From assembly GCA_030526405.1 (NCBI GenBank), contig JAUNCZ010000007.1, positions 26,410 to 90,409 on the forward strand: a DNA stretch of 64,000 nucleotides, read 5' to 3'. Positions 46,850 through 55,802 of this stretch are shown one piece after another. The DNA is from Lachnospiraceae bacterium. GTDB taxonomy: Bacteria; Bacillota; Clostridia; Lachnospirales; Lachnospiraceae. The notes below the pieces were generated by a model. The model had not been told where the DNA came from. It did not search any database and saw only the letters and a program-made list of their open reading frames with translations. Made by a program: the position numbers and the translations under genes. Position 1 is the stretch's first letter; every line of letters starts with the position of its first letter.

Positions 46850-46890
46850 GATTGTTCTCCTTCTTATGGATCATATTATAATAATCTGGG

Positions 46891-46913
46891 CGAAGCCTGT
46901 ATCACAGGCTTCG
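46891..46913 (-). promoter_or_regulatory. Intercistronic hairpin between pgk and tpiA
   Basis: CGAAGCCTG pairs with CAGGCTTCG (loop of five) but lacks a T run on the minus strand. It may tune stability or partial termination between the two genes rather than stop transcription. Confidence 0.5.
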
Positions 46914-46929
46914 TCCGTTTACCATTATA

Positions 46930-48156
46930 TTATTTATCGTCTGCTGCCGCAACACCTGGAAGCTCTTTTCCCTCAAGGAATTCCAGAGAAGCGCCGCCGC
47001 CAGTAGAGATGTGGCTCATCTTGTCGCCCATTCCCATCTGGTTAACAGCTGCTGCAGAGTCACCACCACCGATGATTGTTGTAGCATCAGTCTCAGCCAT
47101 TGCTTTAGCAACTGCCAGAGTACCTGCTGCCAGAGTTGGGTTCTCGAATACACCCATCGGTCCGTTCCATACTACAGTCTTAGCAGATTTAACAGCCTCT
47201 GCGTACAGAGCAGCTGTCTCAGTTCCGATATCAAGACCCTCCATATCAGCTGGGATTGCATCTGCAGAAACAACCTGACCCTCTACCTCAGCGTCGATTG
47301 GGTTAGGGAATCCTGCACATACAGTTGTATCAACTGGAAGGAGCAGTTTCTTTCCAAGTTTCTCAGCTTTCTCCATCATCTCTTTGCAGTAATCGATCTT
47401 GGACTCATCCAGCATGGATTTTCCAATCTCTTTACCCTGAGCTTTCAGGAATGTATAAGCCATACCTCCACCGATGATCAGAGTATCGCATTTCTCAAGC
47501 AGGTTGTTGATAACGTTCAGTTTGTCAGCAACTTTTGCTCCACCAAGGATAGCTACGAATGGACGAACCGGATTCTCAACAGCTTTTCCAAGGAAGTCGA
47601 TCTCTTTCTGCATCAGGTATCCAACAACGTTGCTTCCACCTTTAGCAGCGATGAATTTTGTTACGCCTGCAACGGATGCATGTGCTCTGTGGGAAGAACC
47701 GAATGCGTCACATACGTAATCATCAGCCAGCTCAGCAAGCTCTTTGGAGAACTCCTCGCCGTTCTTTGTCTCCTCAGCGCCACGGAAACGTGTATTCTGA
47801 AGAAGAACAACATCACCATCGTTCATAGCAGCAACTGCAGCTGTAGCAGCCTCGCCTGTTACGTTGTAATCAGCTACGAAGTTAACCTCTTTGCCAAGTT
47901 TCTCAGCCAGTCTTACTGCAACTGGTGCAAGAGACTCTTTCTCATTAGGACCGTTTTTAACTTTTCCCAGGTGAGAGCAAAGGATTACTTTTGCACCCTC
48001 TCCCAGAAGTTTGTTGATTGTAGGAAGAGCTGCGTTGATACGAGTCTCATCTGTGATCACACCATCTTTAAGAGGTACGTTGAAGTCACAGCGAACAAGT
48101 ACGCGTCTTCCCTGCAGGTTAGTAAGATCATCTACTGATTTTTTATTCAGGCCCAT
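46930..48156 (-). CDS. pgk: Phosphoglycerate kinase
   Basis: Forms ATP from 1,3-bisphosphoglycerate, 408 residues. The N-terminal substrate domain has [14 protein letters not shown] near residue 20 and [19 protein letters not shown]. The basic patch is in [20 protein letters not shown]. The C-terminal nucleotide domain has [13 protein letters not shown] and [17 protein letters not shown]. Normal length and motifs throughout. Start ATG at 48156 after AGGAGAT. It is followed by tpiA and separated from gap by a strong terminator, so pgk-tpiA and gap appear to be separate transcripts. Confidence 0.98.
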   Translation of the reverse strand: MGLNKKSVDDLTNLQGRRVLVRCDFNVPLKDGVITDETRINAALPTINKLLGEGAKVILCSHLGKVKNGPNEKESLAPVAVRLAEKLGKEVNFVADYNVTGEAATAAVAAMNDGDVVLLQNTRFRGAEETKNGEEFSKELAELADDYVCDAFGSSHRAHASVAGVTKFIAAKGGSNVVGYLMQKEIDFLGKAVENPVRPFVAILGGAKVADKLNVINNLLEKCDTLIIGGGMAYTFLKAQGKEIGKSMLDESKIDYCKEMMEKAEKLGKKLLLPVDTTVCAGFPNPIDAEVEGQVVSADAIPADMEGLDIGTETAALYAEAVKSAKTVVWNGPMGVFENPTLAAGTLAVAKAMAETDATTIIGGGDSAAAVNQMGMGDKMSHISTGGGASLEFLEGKELPGVAAADDK

Positions 48157-48222
48157 TGTAATAATCTCCTTTATTCAAAAAATAGAACAGTTTAACAGGA
48201 TCCATTATCCATAAACTGAAAA

Positions 48223-48254
48223 AAAGGGTCCGGTCCTAACAGACCGGACCCTTT
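48223..48254 (-). terminator. Terminator of gap
   Basis: Perfect 13-bp stem AAAGGGTCCGGTC/GACCGGACCCTTT with a 6-base loop, T-rich on the minus strand. Confidence 0.9.
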
Positions 48255-48312
48255 GGGTTCAAATAGTAGACTCTGTAAATCTGAAAAACAGATTTTCAGC
48301 AATCAGCTTTAA

Positions 48313-49326
48313 TTACTGAAGCTCAGAGAAGTATTTGATTGTACGAACCATCTGGCTTGTGTAAGAGTTCTCATTGTCATACCAAGAAACAACCTGAACC
48401 TCAGATGTTCCGTTGTCAAGTGGCAGAACCATTGTCTGAGTAGCATCAAACAGAGAACCAAATCTCATTCCGATGATATCGGAAGAAACGATCTCGTCTG
48501 TGTTGTATCCGAAGGACTCTGTTGCAGAAGCTTTCATCTTAGCGTTGATCTCATCTACAGATGGAGTTCCCTCAACTACAGCTGTCAGGATTGTTGTAGA
48601 TCCTGTTGGGGTTGGTACACGCTGAGCAGCACCGATCAGTTTTCCGTTCAGCTCTGGGATTACCAGACCGATAGCTTTAGCAGCACCTGTGCTGTTTGGA
48701 ACGATGTTGATAGCACATGCACGCGATCTTCTCAGATCACCTTTTTTCTGTGGTCCGTCCAGTGGCATCTGATCGCCTGTGTAAGCGTGGATTGTGCACA
48801 TGATACCGGATTTGATTGGAGCCAGCTCGTTCAGTGCTTTAGCCATTGGTGCCAGACAGTTTGTTGTACAAGAAGCTGCAGAGATGATTGTATCCTCAGC
48901 TTTCAGTGTATCGTGGTTTACATTGTAAACGATAGTTGGAAGATCGTTTCCTGCTGGAGCAGAGATAACAACCTTACGAGCACCAGCGTTGATATGAGCC
49001 TGTGCTTTTGCTTTAGATGTGTAGAATCCGGAGCACTCCAGAACTACGTCTACGTTCAGCTCTCCCCATGGGCAATTGTTTGCATCTGGGAAAGCGTAGA
49101 TTTTGATTTCTTTTCCATCAACTGTGATAGAATCATCGCTTGCAGAAACAGTCTCAGCCAGAGCATATTTTCCCTGAGAAGAGTCATATTTCAGAAGATG
49201 AGCTAACATTTTTGGAGAAGTAAGGTCATTGATTGCAACTACCTCATAACCCTCTGCTCCGAACATCTGACGGAATGCCAGACGACCGATACGACCAAAT
49301 CCATTAATCGCTACTCTTACTGCCAT
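48313..49326 (-). CDS. gap: Glyceraldehyde-3-phosphate dehydrogenase
   Basis: NAD-dependent oxidation and phosphorylation of glyceraldehyde 3-phosphate, 337 residues. The Rossmann start is [17 protein letters not shown]. The catalytic Cys is in [13 protein letters not shown] near residue 153, and the phosphate sites follow ([10 protein letters not shown], then [12 protein letters not shown]). [13 protein letters not shown] marks the C-terminal end. ATG after AGGAGG. The gap-pgk-tpiA order is the standard lower-glycolysis arrangement, here split by a terminator after gap. Confidence 0.98.
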   Translation of the reverse strand: MAVRVAINGFGRIGRLAFRQMFGAEGYEVVAINDLTSPKMLAHLLKYDSSQGKYALAETVSASDDSITVDGKEIKIYAFPDANNCPWGELNVDVVLECSGFYTSKAKAQAHINAGARKVVISAPAGNDLPTIVYNVNHDTLKAEDTIISAASCTTNCLAPMAKALNELAPIKSGIMCTIHAYTGDQMPLDGPQKKGDLRRSRACAINIVPNSTGAAKAIGLVIPELNGKLIGAAQRVPTPTGSTTILTAVVEGTPSVDEINAKMKASATESFGYNTDEIVSSDIIGMRFGSLFDATQTMVLPLDNGTSEVQVVSWYDNENSYTSQMVRTIKYFSELQ

Positions 49327-49500
49327 TTTTTAATTCCTCCTAAAAAATAAAACTATAGGTAACAAAACCAAAACACGATGGTATTGTACCTGAAAAAATG
49401 CGAAATTACAATACTATTTTATAAATTCCAACATTTATGCTCTAAAAACTTGATATTTCACAGTTGTTTTATTAAATTTATGTACTTAATTCAGGATTAT

Positions 49501-50583
49501 TTACAGAATCGTTCCTCCACCGGCCACATATCCGTCTCTGTAAAGAACCACTGCCTGGCCCGGAGTAATGGCACGAACCGGCTCCTGGAAAACACAGGTG
49601 ATCTCGTCCTCGCCGGTTCTTGTTACCACACAGGGCGAGCCCTTATGGCCGTAACGGATCTTACCGGTAAATGCTGCGCTCTCCCCCACTGCAAGAGGAG
49701 GTACCCCCATGAAGGAAATTCTGTTGGCGCGGAGCTCATTGGAAAAAACCTGATCCCCCTCGCCGATTACCACCTCATTGGTATCCATGCGCAGCTCTCT
49801 TACGAACACACGGCGGCCCATGGGAAGACCAAGTCCACGGCGCTGTCCCACAGTATAGTGAGTAATTCCTTTATGACGTCCCAGGACATTTCCTGCCTCA
49901 TCCACAAAATTCCCCTCAGGAAGGGTTCTTCCTGTATATTCCGTAATAAATGCTGCATAGTCCTTGTCCGGCACAAAGCAGATTTCCTGACTGTCGGATT
50001 TGTGAGCCACCGGAAGGCCCGCCTCCTCGGCAATCTGACGGATCTGGGGCTTGGTATAGGCACCAACAGGCATCAGAGTATGGGATAACTGCTCCTGGGT
50101 CAGGTTATAGAGAGCGTAGGTCTGATCCTTCTCCGCAGTCACAGAATTGCACACTGCATATCTACCGTTATCCAGCTGTCGTATTTGTGCATAATGGCCG
50201 GTGGCGATATAATCCGCTCCGATCTCCAGACTCCTGTTGAGAAGAGCCTCCCATTTCACATAGCGATTGCAGGCAATGCAGGGATTGGGTGTTCTTCCGT
50301 TTAAATACTCCTCTGCAAAATAATCCATTACCCTGCATCTGAATTCATCCTTGAAATTCATCACATAATAAGGGATACCGATGGTTTCAGCTACTCTTCT
50401 GGCATCATCCACAGCAGAGAGTCCGCAGCAGCCCCCCTGGGCCTCCAGGGTGAACTCATCCTCATCCTGCCAGATCTGCATGGTAACTCCGATCACATCG
50501 TATCCCTGTTCCTTCAAAAGAAGGGCCGCCACGGAGGAGTCAACTCCTCCGGACATGCCCACTACCACTTTTTTATTTGGCAT
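49501..50583 (-). CDS. mnmA: tRNA-specific 2-thiouridylase
   Basis: Adds sulfur to U34 of tRNA-Lys/Glu/Gln, 360 residues. The ATP-pyrophosphatase motif is VVVGMSGGVDSSVAALLL near residue 5. The first catalytic Cys is in RTPNPCIACNRYVKW near 98 and the second in SQEICFVPDKDY near 195. The C-terminal beta-barrel binds tRNA. Its ATG overlaps the iscU stop (TAATG), and it is last in the isc operon. Sulfur is relayed from IscS, which explains the linkage. Confidence 0.97.
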   Translation of the reverse strand: MPNKKVVVGMSGGVDSSVAALLLKEQGYDVIGVTMQIWQDEDEFTLEAQGGCCGLSAVDDARRVAETIGIPYYVMNFKDEFRCRVMDYFAEEYLNGRTPNPCIACNRYVKWEALLNRSLEIGADYIATGHYAQIRQLDNGRYAVCNSVTAEKDQTYALYNLTQEQLSHTLMPVGAYTKPQIRQIAEEAGLPVAHKSDSQEICFVPDKDYAAFITEYTGRTLPEGNFVDEAGNVLGRHKGITHYTVGQRRGLGLPMGRRVFVRELRMDTNEVVIGEGDQVFSNELRANRISFMGVPPLAVGESAAFTGKIRYGHKGSPCVVTRTGEDEITCVFQEPVRAITPGQAVVLYRDGYVAGGGTIL

Positions 50584-51020
50584 TAATACTCTTCCTCTTC
50601 TTCCTCTTCACCGATATCACTCTTCGGTTTCTCAAGGCCCTCGATCTTGATTCCGTTTTTCTCAGCGTAATCCCACAGTGCTGCGTGGATCGCCTCCTCT
50701 GCAAGCAGAGAGCAGTGAACCTTTACAGGTGGAAGTCCGTCAAGAGCCTCCATAACAGCCTTGTTTGTGATCTCCAGTGCCTCCTGGATGGTTTTTCCCT
50801 TTACCAGCTCTGTTGCCATGCTGCTGGTTGCCACAGCTGCACCACAGCCAAAGGTTTTGAATTTACAGTCCTGGATCACACCGTTGTCATCGATATCCAG
50901 GTAGATTCTCATGATATCTCCGCATTTTGCATTACCAACAGTGCCCACACCGCTGGCATTCTCAATCTCTCCCACGTTTCTTGGGTTGGTAAAATGATCA
51001 ATTACTTTATCGCTGTACAT
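50583..51020 (-). CDS. iscU: Iron-sulfur cluster scaffold IscU/NifU-like
   Basis: Assembles [2Fe-2S] clusters from IscS sulfur and iron, 145 residues. The three scaffold cysteines are in GNAKCGDIMRIYLDI (with the conserved Asp), FKTFGCGAAVATSSM and KVHCSLLAEEAI. The C-terminus carries an extra acidic tail, DIGEEEEEEEY, absent from the minimal family. ATG after GGAGGAAAC. It lies between iscS and mnmA. Confidence 0.95.
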   Translation of the reverse strand: MYSDKVIDHFTNPRNVGEIENASGVGTVGNAKCGDIMRIYLDIDDNGVIQDCKFKTFGCGAAVATSSMATELVKGKTIQEALEITNKAVMEALDGLPPVKVHCSLLAEEAIHAALWDYAEKNGIKIEGLEKPKSDIGEEEEEEEY

Positions 51021-51061
51021 TGTATGTTTCCTCCGTTTTCTATCTCAATCAATTATAATTC

Positions 51062-52264
51062 TTACTGATATCTTGTCTCAATGATGGATTTGGACTTTCC
51101 TGCCTTGTAGTCCTCGTACAGAGGTGACATTCCTCTCAGGCGGTCCACGATCTCTTTGATCTTATCCACAGTGAAATCAATATCTTCCTTTGTGGTCTCT
51201 GCTGACAGAGTCAGACGGAGAGATCCGTGTGCGATCTCATGAGGCAGTCCGATGGCCAGCAGTACATGGGAAGGATCCAGAGATCCGGATGTACATGCAG
51301 ATCCGCTGGAAGCACAGATACCTGCCATATCCAGAAGGATCAGAAGGGACTCACCCTCGATAAACTCAAAGCTGAAGTTTACATTGTTTGGAAGTCGTTT
51401 TTCCGGATGTCCGTTCAGCTTGCAGTTTGGAATCTCAGCCCTGATACGGCTGATCATGTAATCTCTCAGCTCAATTTCCTTTGCAGTACGCTCTGCCAGA
51501 GTATCTGCTGCCAGCTGTGCTGCTGCACCGTAGCCAACGATACCTGGAACGTTCTCTGTTCCGGCACGGCGTTTTCTCTCCTGAGCTCCGCCATGTACGA
51601 AGGAACGGATCTTTACGCCCTTTCTGATATACAGGAAACCGATTCCCTTAGGTCCGTTGATCTTGTGACCGGAGGAGCTGAGCATATCGATATTCATCTC
51701 ATCCACATTGATAGGAACCTGTCCGAAAGCCTGAACCGCATCTGTGTGGAACAGAATGCCGTGTTTTTTCGCAATGGCACCGATCTCCTTGATAGGCTCG
51801 ATGGTACCGATCTCATTGTTGGCAAACATAATGGAGATCAGAATTGTCTCAGGAGTGATGGCTTTCTCCAGCTCCTCAGGATCCACCAGTCCGTTCTCAT
51901 CCACATCCAGATAAGTGATCTTAGCCCCTCTCTTCTGCTCCAGATACTCACAGGTATGGAGAATTGCATGGTGCTCGATCTTTGTGGTAATAATGTGGTT
52001 TCCCTTTGCAGAATATGCCTCATAGGTGGCCTTCAGCGCCCAGTTATCTGCCTCGCTGCCGCCAGCTGTAAAATAAATATCCTCTGTTCTTGCACCAAGA
52101 ACCTGAGCGATCTGCTCTCTTGCCTTGGTAACCGCTTTTTTGCTCTCACCTGCGATGGTGTAGATGCTGGATGGATTTCCGTATAACTCTGAGAAATACG
52201 GAAGCATAGCTTCCACAACCTGTGGAGCAGTTTTTGTTGTTGCTGCATTGTCCAGATAAATCAT
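51062..52264 (-). CDS. iscS: Cysteine desulfurase
   Basis: Pyridoxal-phosphate enzyme releasing sulfur from cysteine for Fe-S clusters and tRNA thiolation, 400 residues. The start is MIYLDNAATTK. The PLP lysine is in SSSGHKINGPKGIGFLY near residue 203, and the loop carrying the persulfide Cys is ASSGSACTSGSLDPSHVL near 325. This is the NifS/IscS group I loop form. ATG after AGAGGTTAGGAC. The second gene of the iscR-iscS-iscU-mnmA operon. Confidence 0.97.
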   Translation of the reverse strand: MIYLDNAATTKTAPQVVEAMLPYFSELYGNPSSIYTIAGESKKAVTKAREQIAQVLGARTEDIYFTAGGSEADNWALKATYEAYSAKGNHIITTKIEHHAILHTCEYLEQKRGAKITYLDVDENGLVDPEELEKAITPETILISIMFANNEIGTIEPIKEIGAIAKKHGILFHTDAVQAFGQVPINVDEMNIDMLSSSGHKINGPKGIGFLYIRKGVKIRSFVHGGAQERKRRAGTENVPGIVGYGAAAQLAADTLAERTAKEIELRDYMISRIRAEIPNCKLNGHPEKRLPNNVNFSFEFIEGESLLILLDMAGICASSGSACTSGSLDPSHVLLAIGLPHEIAHGSLRLTLSAETTKEDIDFTVDKIKEIVDRLRGMSPLYEDYKAGKSKSIIETRYQ

Positions 52265-52313
52265 GTCCTAACCTCTCTTATCCATATTTTTCATTATTCT
52301 GTACTTCGCCTCT

Positions 52314-52766
52314 TCAGCACAGATCAGTTCCTTTAACCTCTGTCTTTTTCAGTACAGCCTTGCTGTCCTGCACCAGTTCCTCCAGAAAGATTCCGTCCAC
52401 CGTCTGGGAGATGGCATCATTTACCCTTTTCCAGACCGATTTTGTAACACAGAAATCAGAACCCTGACATCCTGTTTCCTCCTGAAATGCCGTACAGTTT
52501 ACCGCATCAATGTTTCCCTCAAGAGCCCGCAGGATATCTCCCACAGAGATCTCTGAGGCCGGCTTCGCAAGCCGATAACCGCCACCGGCACCGCGGATAC
52601 TTTTAACCAGACCCGCTTTTTTCAGAAGACGTACCAGCTGTTCCAGATAGCTGTCTGATATCCCCTGTCTTTCTGCAATACTCTGAATGGAGACTGCATC
52701 GTCCTCATGGACAGCCAAATCAATGAGAGCTCTTAAGCCATATCTTCCCTTTGTTGATAATTTCAC
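52314..52766 (-). CDS. iscR: Rrf2/IscR-type Fe-S regulator
   Basis: 150 residues. The winged helix is VKLSTKGRYGLRALIDLA then GISDSYLEQLVRLLKKAGLV. Cluster ligands are three cysteines, C-x8-C-x5-C, in CTAFQEETGCQGSDFC near residue 88. IscR-type proteins repress their own isc operon when they carry a cluster. The GTG at 52766 is chosen because AGGAG lies six bases upstream and MKLSTKGRYG is the family start; the frame runs six codons further. Its promoter carries an inverted repeat suited to such a factor. Confidence 0.93.
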   Translation of the reverse strand: MKLSTKGRYGLRALIDLAVHEDDAVSIQSIAERQGISDSYLEQLVRLLKKAGLVKSIRGAGGGYRLAKPASEISVGDILRALEGNIDAVNCTAFQEETGCQGSDFCVTKSVWKRVNDAISQTVDGIFLEELVQDSKAVLKKTEVKGTDLC

Positions 52767-52788
52767 GCTTATCTCCTCTCTCATAATC

Positions 52789-52805
52789 CCGACTATTTTA
52801 CTCGG
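52789..52805 (-). promoter_or_regulatory. Putative IscR-type operator
   Basis: Imperfect palindrome CCGACTA-TTT-TACTCGG (6 of 7 positions symmetric), starting about 8 bases after the predicted transcription start. This position suits autorepression of the isc operon. Confidence 0.6.
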
Positions 52806-52819
52806 ATTTATTTGTTCCT

Positions 52820-52848
52820 ACTATACCATTCACCTGTGGCCCTGTCAA
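52820..52848 (-). promoter_or_regulatory. Promoter of the isc operon
   Basis: TTGACA, 17-base spacer, TATAGT on the minus strand, about 55 bases upstream of the iscR start codon. Confidence 0.85.
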
Positions 52849-52942
52849 CTGTATTACTGAAAACAGAGTAAAGCAGACATTCTCCCATCAGAATCACCGC
52901 GCATCCTCCCGGATCGTTTTGTCTCCCCTCAGGATATTTGTA

Positions 52943-52971
52943 TCGACAGATGCCCGGTTAAGGTGTATGAT
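52943..52971 (+). promoter_or_regulatory. Promoter of the DAHP synthase gene
   Basis: TCGACA, 17-base spacer, TATGAT, about 50 bases upstream of the start codon. A shortened dispersed motif, GTAAAGCAGACATTC, lies at 52868-52882 before it. Confidence 0.55.
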
Positions 52972-53020
52972 GTACTGTGATAAACAGGCAAAGCCTGACA
53001 AACAGAAGGAGTAATCTAGT

Positions 53021-54055
53021 ATGAGTTTTCAGTCAATCAGAGAGCTTCCTACACCGGAAGAGATCAAAGATATTCTCCCTCTCTCCGCAGATTGTGCCCG
53101 CATCAAGGCAGAGCGTGACGAAGAGATCAAAAAAGTCTTTACAGGAGAATCCAATAAATTTCTTGTAATCATCGGTCCCTGTTCAGCGGATAACGAAGAT
53201 TCCGTATGTGAGTATGTAAGCCGTCTTGCAGCCCTTCAGGACAAGGTTTCAGACCGTCTGATCCTTGTTCCAAGAATCTACACCAACAAACCAAGAACCA
53301 CAGGTGAGGGATATAAGGGAATCGTTCATCAGCCGGATCCGGAGAAGGATCCCGATCTGGTGGAGGGTCTGAAGGCAATGCGCAGAATGCACCTTCGTGC
53401 CCTGTCCGAGTCAGGACTCACAGCAGCAGATGAGATGCTGTACCCTGCCAACTGGTCCTATGTGGATGATTTCCTGTCCTATGTAGCCATCGGTGCCAGA
53501 TCCGTTGAGAATCAGCAGCACCGTCTCACAGTATCAGGACTTGATATCCCTGCAGGAATGAAGAACCCTACCAGCGGACACTTAAGCATTATGCTGAACT
53601 CTGTCATCGCTGCTCAGGGCAGCCATACCTTTATCTACAGAAACATGGAGACCAAAACCTCCGGAAATCCTCTGGCTCACACCATCCTTCGCGGAGCCAC
53701 CAGCAAACACGGAAATTCCGTTGCAAACTACCATTACGAGGATCTGGAGCTGCTTCTTGATCTCTATGAGGCAAGCAAGTTGAAACATCCAGCCTGCATC
53801 ATCGATACAAACCACAACAATTCAGGCAAGAAATACGAGCAGCAGCCCCGTATCACAAGAGAGATCCTGAACAGCCGCAGATACGATCCACGCATCGGAC
53901 GTCTTGTGAAGGGTCTGATGATCGAGAGCTATCTGGAGCCAGGAAATCAGAAGATCGGCTGTGAGCCTCATATCTACGGAAAATCCATCACCGATCCATG
54001 TCTTGGATGGGATGATTCTGAGCGTCTGATCTACGAGATTGCTGCATGGTGCTGA
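53021..54055 (+). CDS. aroF: 3-deoxy-7-phosphoheptulonate (DAHP) synthase, class I
   Basis: First step of aromatic amino-acid synthesis, joining PEP and erythrose 4-phosphate. 344 residues, the length of the AroFGH (type I-alpha) group. The PEP-binding RIYTNKPRTTGEGYKG is near residue 85, and IIGPCSADNED holds the metal-ligand Cys near 55. VGARSVENQQHRL follows, with CIIDTNHNNSGK later. The N-terminal helix probably binds a feedback amino acid; Phe, Tyr or Trp cannot be told from sequence, so the exact symbol is uncertain. It has its own promoter and terminator. Confidence 0.93.
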   Translation: MSFQSIRELPTPEEIKDILPLSADCARIKAERDEEIKKVFTGESNKFLVIIGPCSADNEDSVCEYVSRLAALQDKVSDRLILVPRIYTNKPRTTGEGYKGIVHQPDPEKDPDLVEGLKAMRRMHLRALSESGLTAADEMLYPANWSYVDDFLSYVAIGARSVENQQHRLTVSGLDIPAGMKNPTSGHLSIMLNSVIAAQGSHTFIYRNMETKTSGNPLAHTILRGATSKHGNSVANYHYEDLELLLDLYEASKLKHPACIIDTNHNNSGKKYEQQPRITREILNSRRYDPRIGRLVKGLMIESYLEPGNQKIGCEPHIYGKSITDPCLGWDDSERLIYEIAAWC

Positions 54056-54098
54056 TCTGACTGCTGATCTACCAGATCGCCGCATGGTGCTGATCTGA
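54026..54098 (+). repeat. Tandem duplication of the aroF 3' end
   Basis: The 35 bases at 54026-54060 (gene end with stop codon) recur at 54064-54098 with three substitutions and three spacer bases. The second copy is beyond the stop and out of frame, so it is a silent remnant. Confidence 0.8.
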
Positions 54099-54110
54099 CA
54101 AAACTTAAAC

Positions 54111-54146
54111 AAAAACAGGAGTGTGCTGTGGCACACTCCTGTTTTT
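54111..54146 (+). terminator. Terminator of the DAHP synthase gene
   Basis: Perfect 16-bp stem AAAAACAGGAGTGTGC/GCACACTCCTGTTTTT with loop TGTG, functional on either strand. Confidence 0.9.
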
Positions 54147-54343
54147 ATCTCAGTGGAGAAGACTCCCACCTCTATAGGTGGTGAGCATTGACAAATTAGT
54201 CTCAGTGGGAGTCCAATCTCCGACTGAGATAAAACGCTCCGCGAGGATGCGCAGCGATTCTGATAGGAAGATGTCAGCTAAAGCTGACCAGAATCGCGCG
54301 CCAAGTCTCCGCAAGCGTCGACTTGAATTTGTAAAGCAGACAT
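54147..54343. repeat. Structured non-coding element between aroF and a Xer-like recombinase gene
   Basis: Nested stems run through the stretch. ATCTCAGT (54147) pairs with ACTGAGAT (54223). Within it GACTCCCAC pairs with GTGGGAGTC, with CCACCT/AGGTGG as an inner alternative. GCGATTCTG/CAGAATCGC (54254-54297) encloses GTCAGCT/AGCTGAC, and CAAGTC/GACTTG follows. It ends with GTAAAGCAGACAT, a degenerate form of the dispersed repeat core. No open frame is evident. The first hairpin resembles sub-terminal palindromes of IS200/IS605-type elements, but no transposase is present. Confidence 0.55.
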
Positions 54344-54351
54344 AGATACCT

Positions 54352-55245
54352 CTATTTTCTCGGATGGGCTTTTGCATACACATCTCTCAGCCTGTGAAGG
54401 CCCATATCCAGATAGATCTGGGTGGTCTGAATGGCAGAATGCCCCAGCATCTCCTGCACGCTGGGCAGATCCGCCCCGTTCTGGATCAGATGCAGGGCAA
54501 AGGAATGGCGCAGCATCTTCGGTGTAATCTCCTCCTTGATGCCGGCCTGGGCAGCATAGCCCTTCATCAGCTTCCAGAAGCCCTGACGGCTCATGGCCCC
54601 CCCTGAACAATTGCAGAAAAACAGGTCACTTTCCTTTCCCTTCAGCAAAGTCCCTCTGGAATGCTTCACATAGGCTCGCAGAGCCCTTTTCGCAGTATCT
54701 CCAAAGGGGATCATTCTGTCCCTGCCACCGTCCGAACAGGAAATATAGTTCATGGTAAGACTCACGTCCCTCTCCTTCAGATGGATCAGCTCACTGACCC
54801 GGATTCCGGTGGCATAGAGAAGCTCCAACATGGCCTTATCCCGCAGCCCCTTCGCCGTCTTCAGATCCGGCTGCTCCAGCAGAAGATCTACCTCCTGTAT
54901 GGTCAGCACCGAGGGCATCCTCCGCTCCACCTTTGGGGGCTTCAGCCCCTCCGAGGGATCCTGCTGAATTCTTCGTTTTTGAAGCAGAAACTGGAAAAAG
55001 GAATGGAGAGAGGCCACATTTCTTGAAACAGTGGCCGGGGAAAGCTGCTCCTTCTCCAGATACAGCATATAGGAATTCAGATTTGTAGCAGTGATTCTGG
55101 CAGGATCCGTGATCCCCTGCTGTTCAAAGTAGGCAGACGCCTTTTTCAGATCCCTTATATAGGCAGCCTCTGTATTTTTCGATGTTCCCTTTACATCCCG
55201 CAGATAAACTGCGTACTCCTGAATTGCATTTATCATATCATACAC
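54352..55245 (-). CDS. Xer-like tyrosine recombinase with replaced catalytic residues
   Basis: 297 residues, the XerD length. N-terminal SAM-like core-binding domain (about 1-90) and catalytic domain. Arg I is present (ATGIRVSELIHL), as are Arg II (LRHSFALHL), the second His (LGHSA) and the Tyr nucleophile (TTQIYLDM). The beta-hairpin Lys is replaced: the position aligned with GKGxKeR reads SDGGRDR. The His of HxLRH is Lys (PKMLRH). So two of six usual catalytic positions differ. Nearby is the structured element at 54147. It may resolve dimers, act on other sites or be regulatory; function is uncertain. Confidence 0.8.
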   Translation of the reverse strand: MYDMINAIQEYAVYLRDVKGTSKNTEAAYIRDLKKASAYFEQQGITDPARITATNLNSYMLYLEKEQLSPATVSRNVASLHSFFQFLLQKRRIQQDPSEGLKPPKVERRMPSVLTIQEVDLLLEQPDLKTAKGLRDKAMLELLYATGIRVSELIHLKERDVSLTMNYISCSDGGRDRMIPFGDTAKRALRAYVKHSRGTLLKGKESDLFFCNCSGGAMSRQGFWKLMKGYAAQAGIKEEITPKMLRHSFALHLIQNGADLPSVQEMLGHSAIQTTQIYLDMGLHRLRDVYAKAHPRK

Positions 55246-55394
55246 CTCTGTTCCGATACTCTCTGGCCTGATTATAGCAGTTCCTTAAAAAAATGAAAAC
55301 AGGATGAGAGGATCCTGCTTCTGTTGCCAGAGGGCAGTCCTTTCATCCTGTATCATTGTTCTCTATTATTGGAGTCAGGAAACCGACATGGTTC

Positions 55395-55802
55395 TTATTC
55401 CTTCTCAGACTCCTCCATGTCCTCATCCTCATGCACCTGCAGATGCTCCGGCAGAGCAGTCTTCTGAAGAATGCTGGAGGAAGCAGCTGTATGCACAGCC
55501 GGTGAAGCTGTCTCATCCTGGTCAGTCTGAAGTTCCTCAGATGCACCAGTCTCCTCTGTCACCTCAGCAGACTCCTCAAACTCCTCTGGATGTTCTTTCA
55601 TGTATTTATAGCCCAGCAGACCATTTACCACAAAGATCACACCCAGTATCGCCAGGACAACACCCATTCCCACAGCAACTGGAAAAGGAAGTCCTGTTTC
55701 CTCCTTAAAAGGCATTCTGGCAACACCAATTCCCAGATACGCCACATAGGCTCCAGCCACAATACGGAGAGTGTAGCTGAGCTTCGGATTTTTATTACCC
55801 AT
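55395..55802 (-). CDS. Small two-helix membrane protein with acidic tail
   Basis: 135 residues, unrecognised. Two membrane helices (about 12-30 and 42-65) end in a MKEHPEEF turn, and the remaining half is Glu/Asp/Thr-rich and probably cytosolic. Its ATG overlaps the stop of the upstream glycosyltransferase by one base, suggesting a shared operon and perhaps partnership, since that family often has small membrane partners. No motif gives a function. Confidence 0.7.
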   Translation of the reverse strand: MGNKNPKLSYTLRIVAGAYVAYLGIGVARMPFKEETGLPFPVAVGMGVVLAILGVIFVVNGLLGYKYMKEHPEEFEESAEVTEETGASEELQTDQDETASPAVHTAASSSILQKTALPEHLQVHEDEDMEESEKE

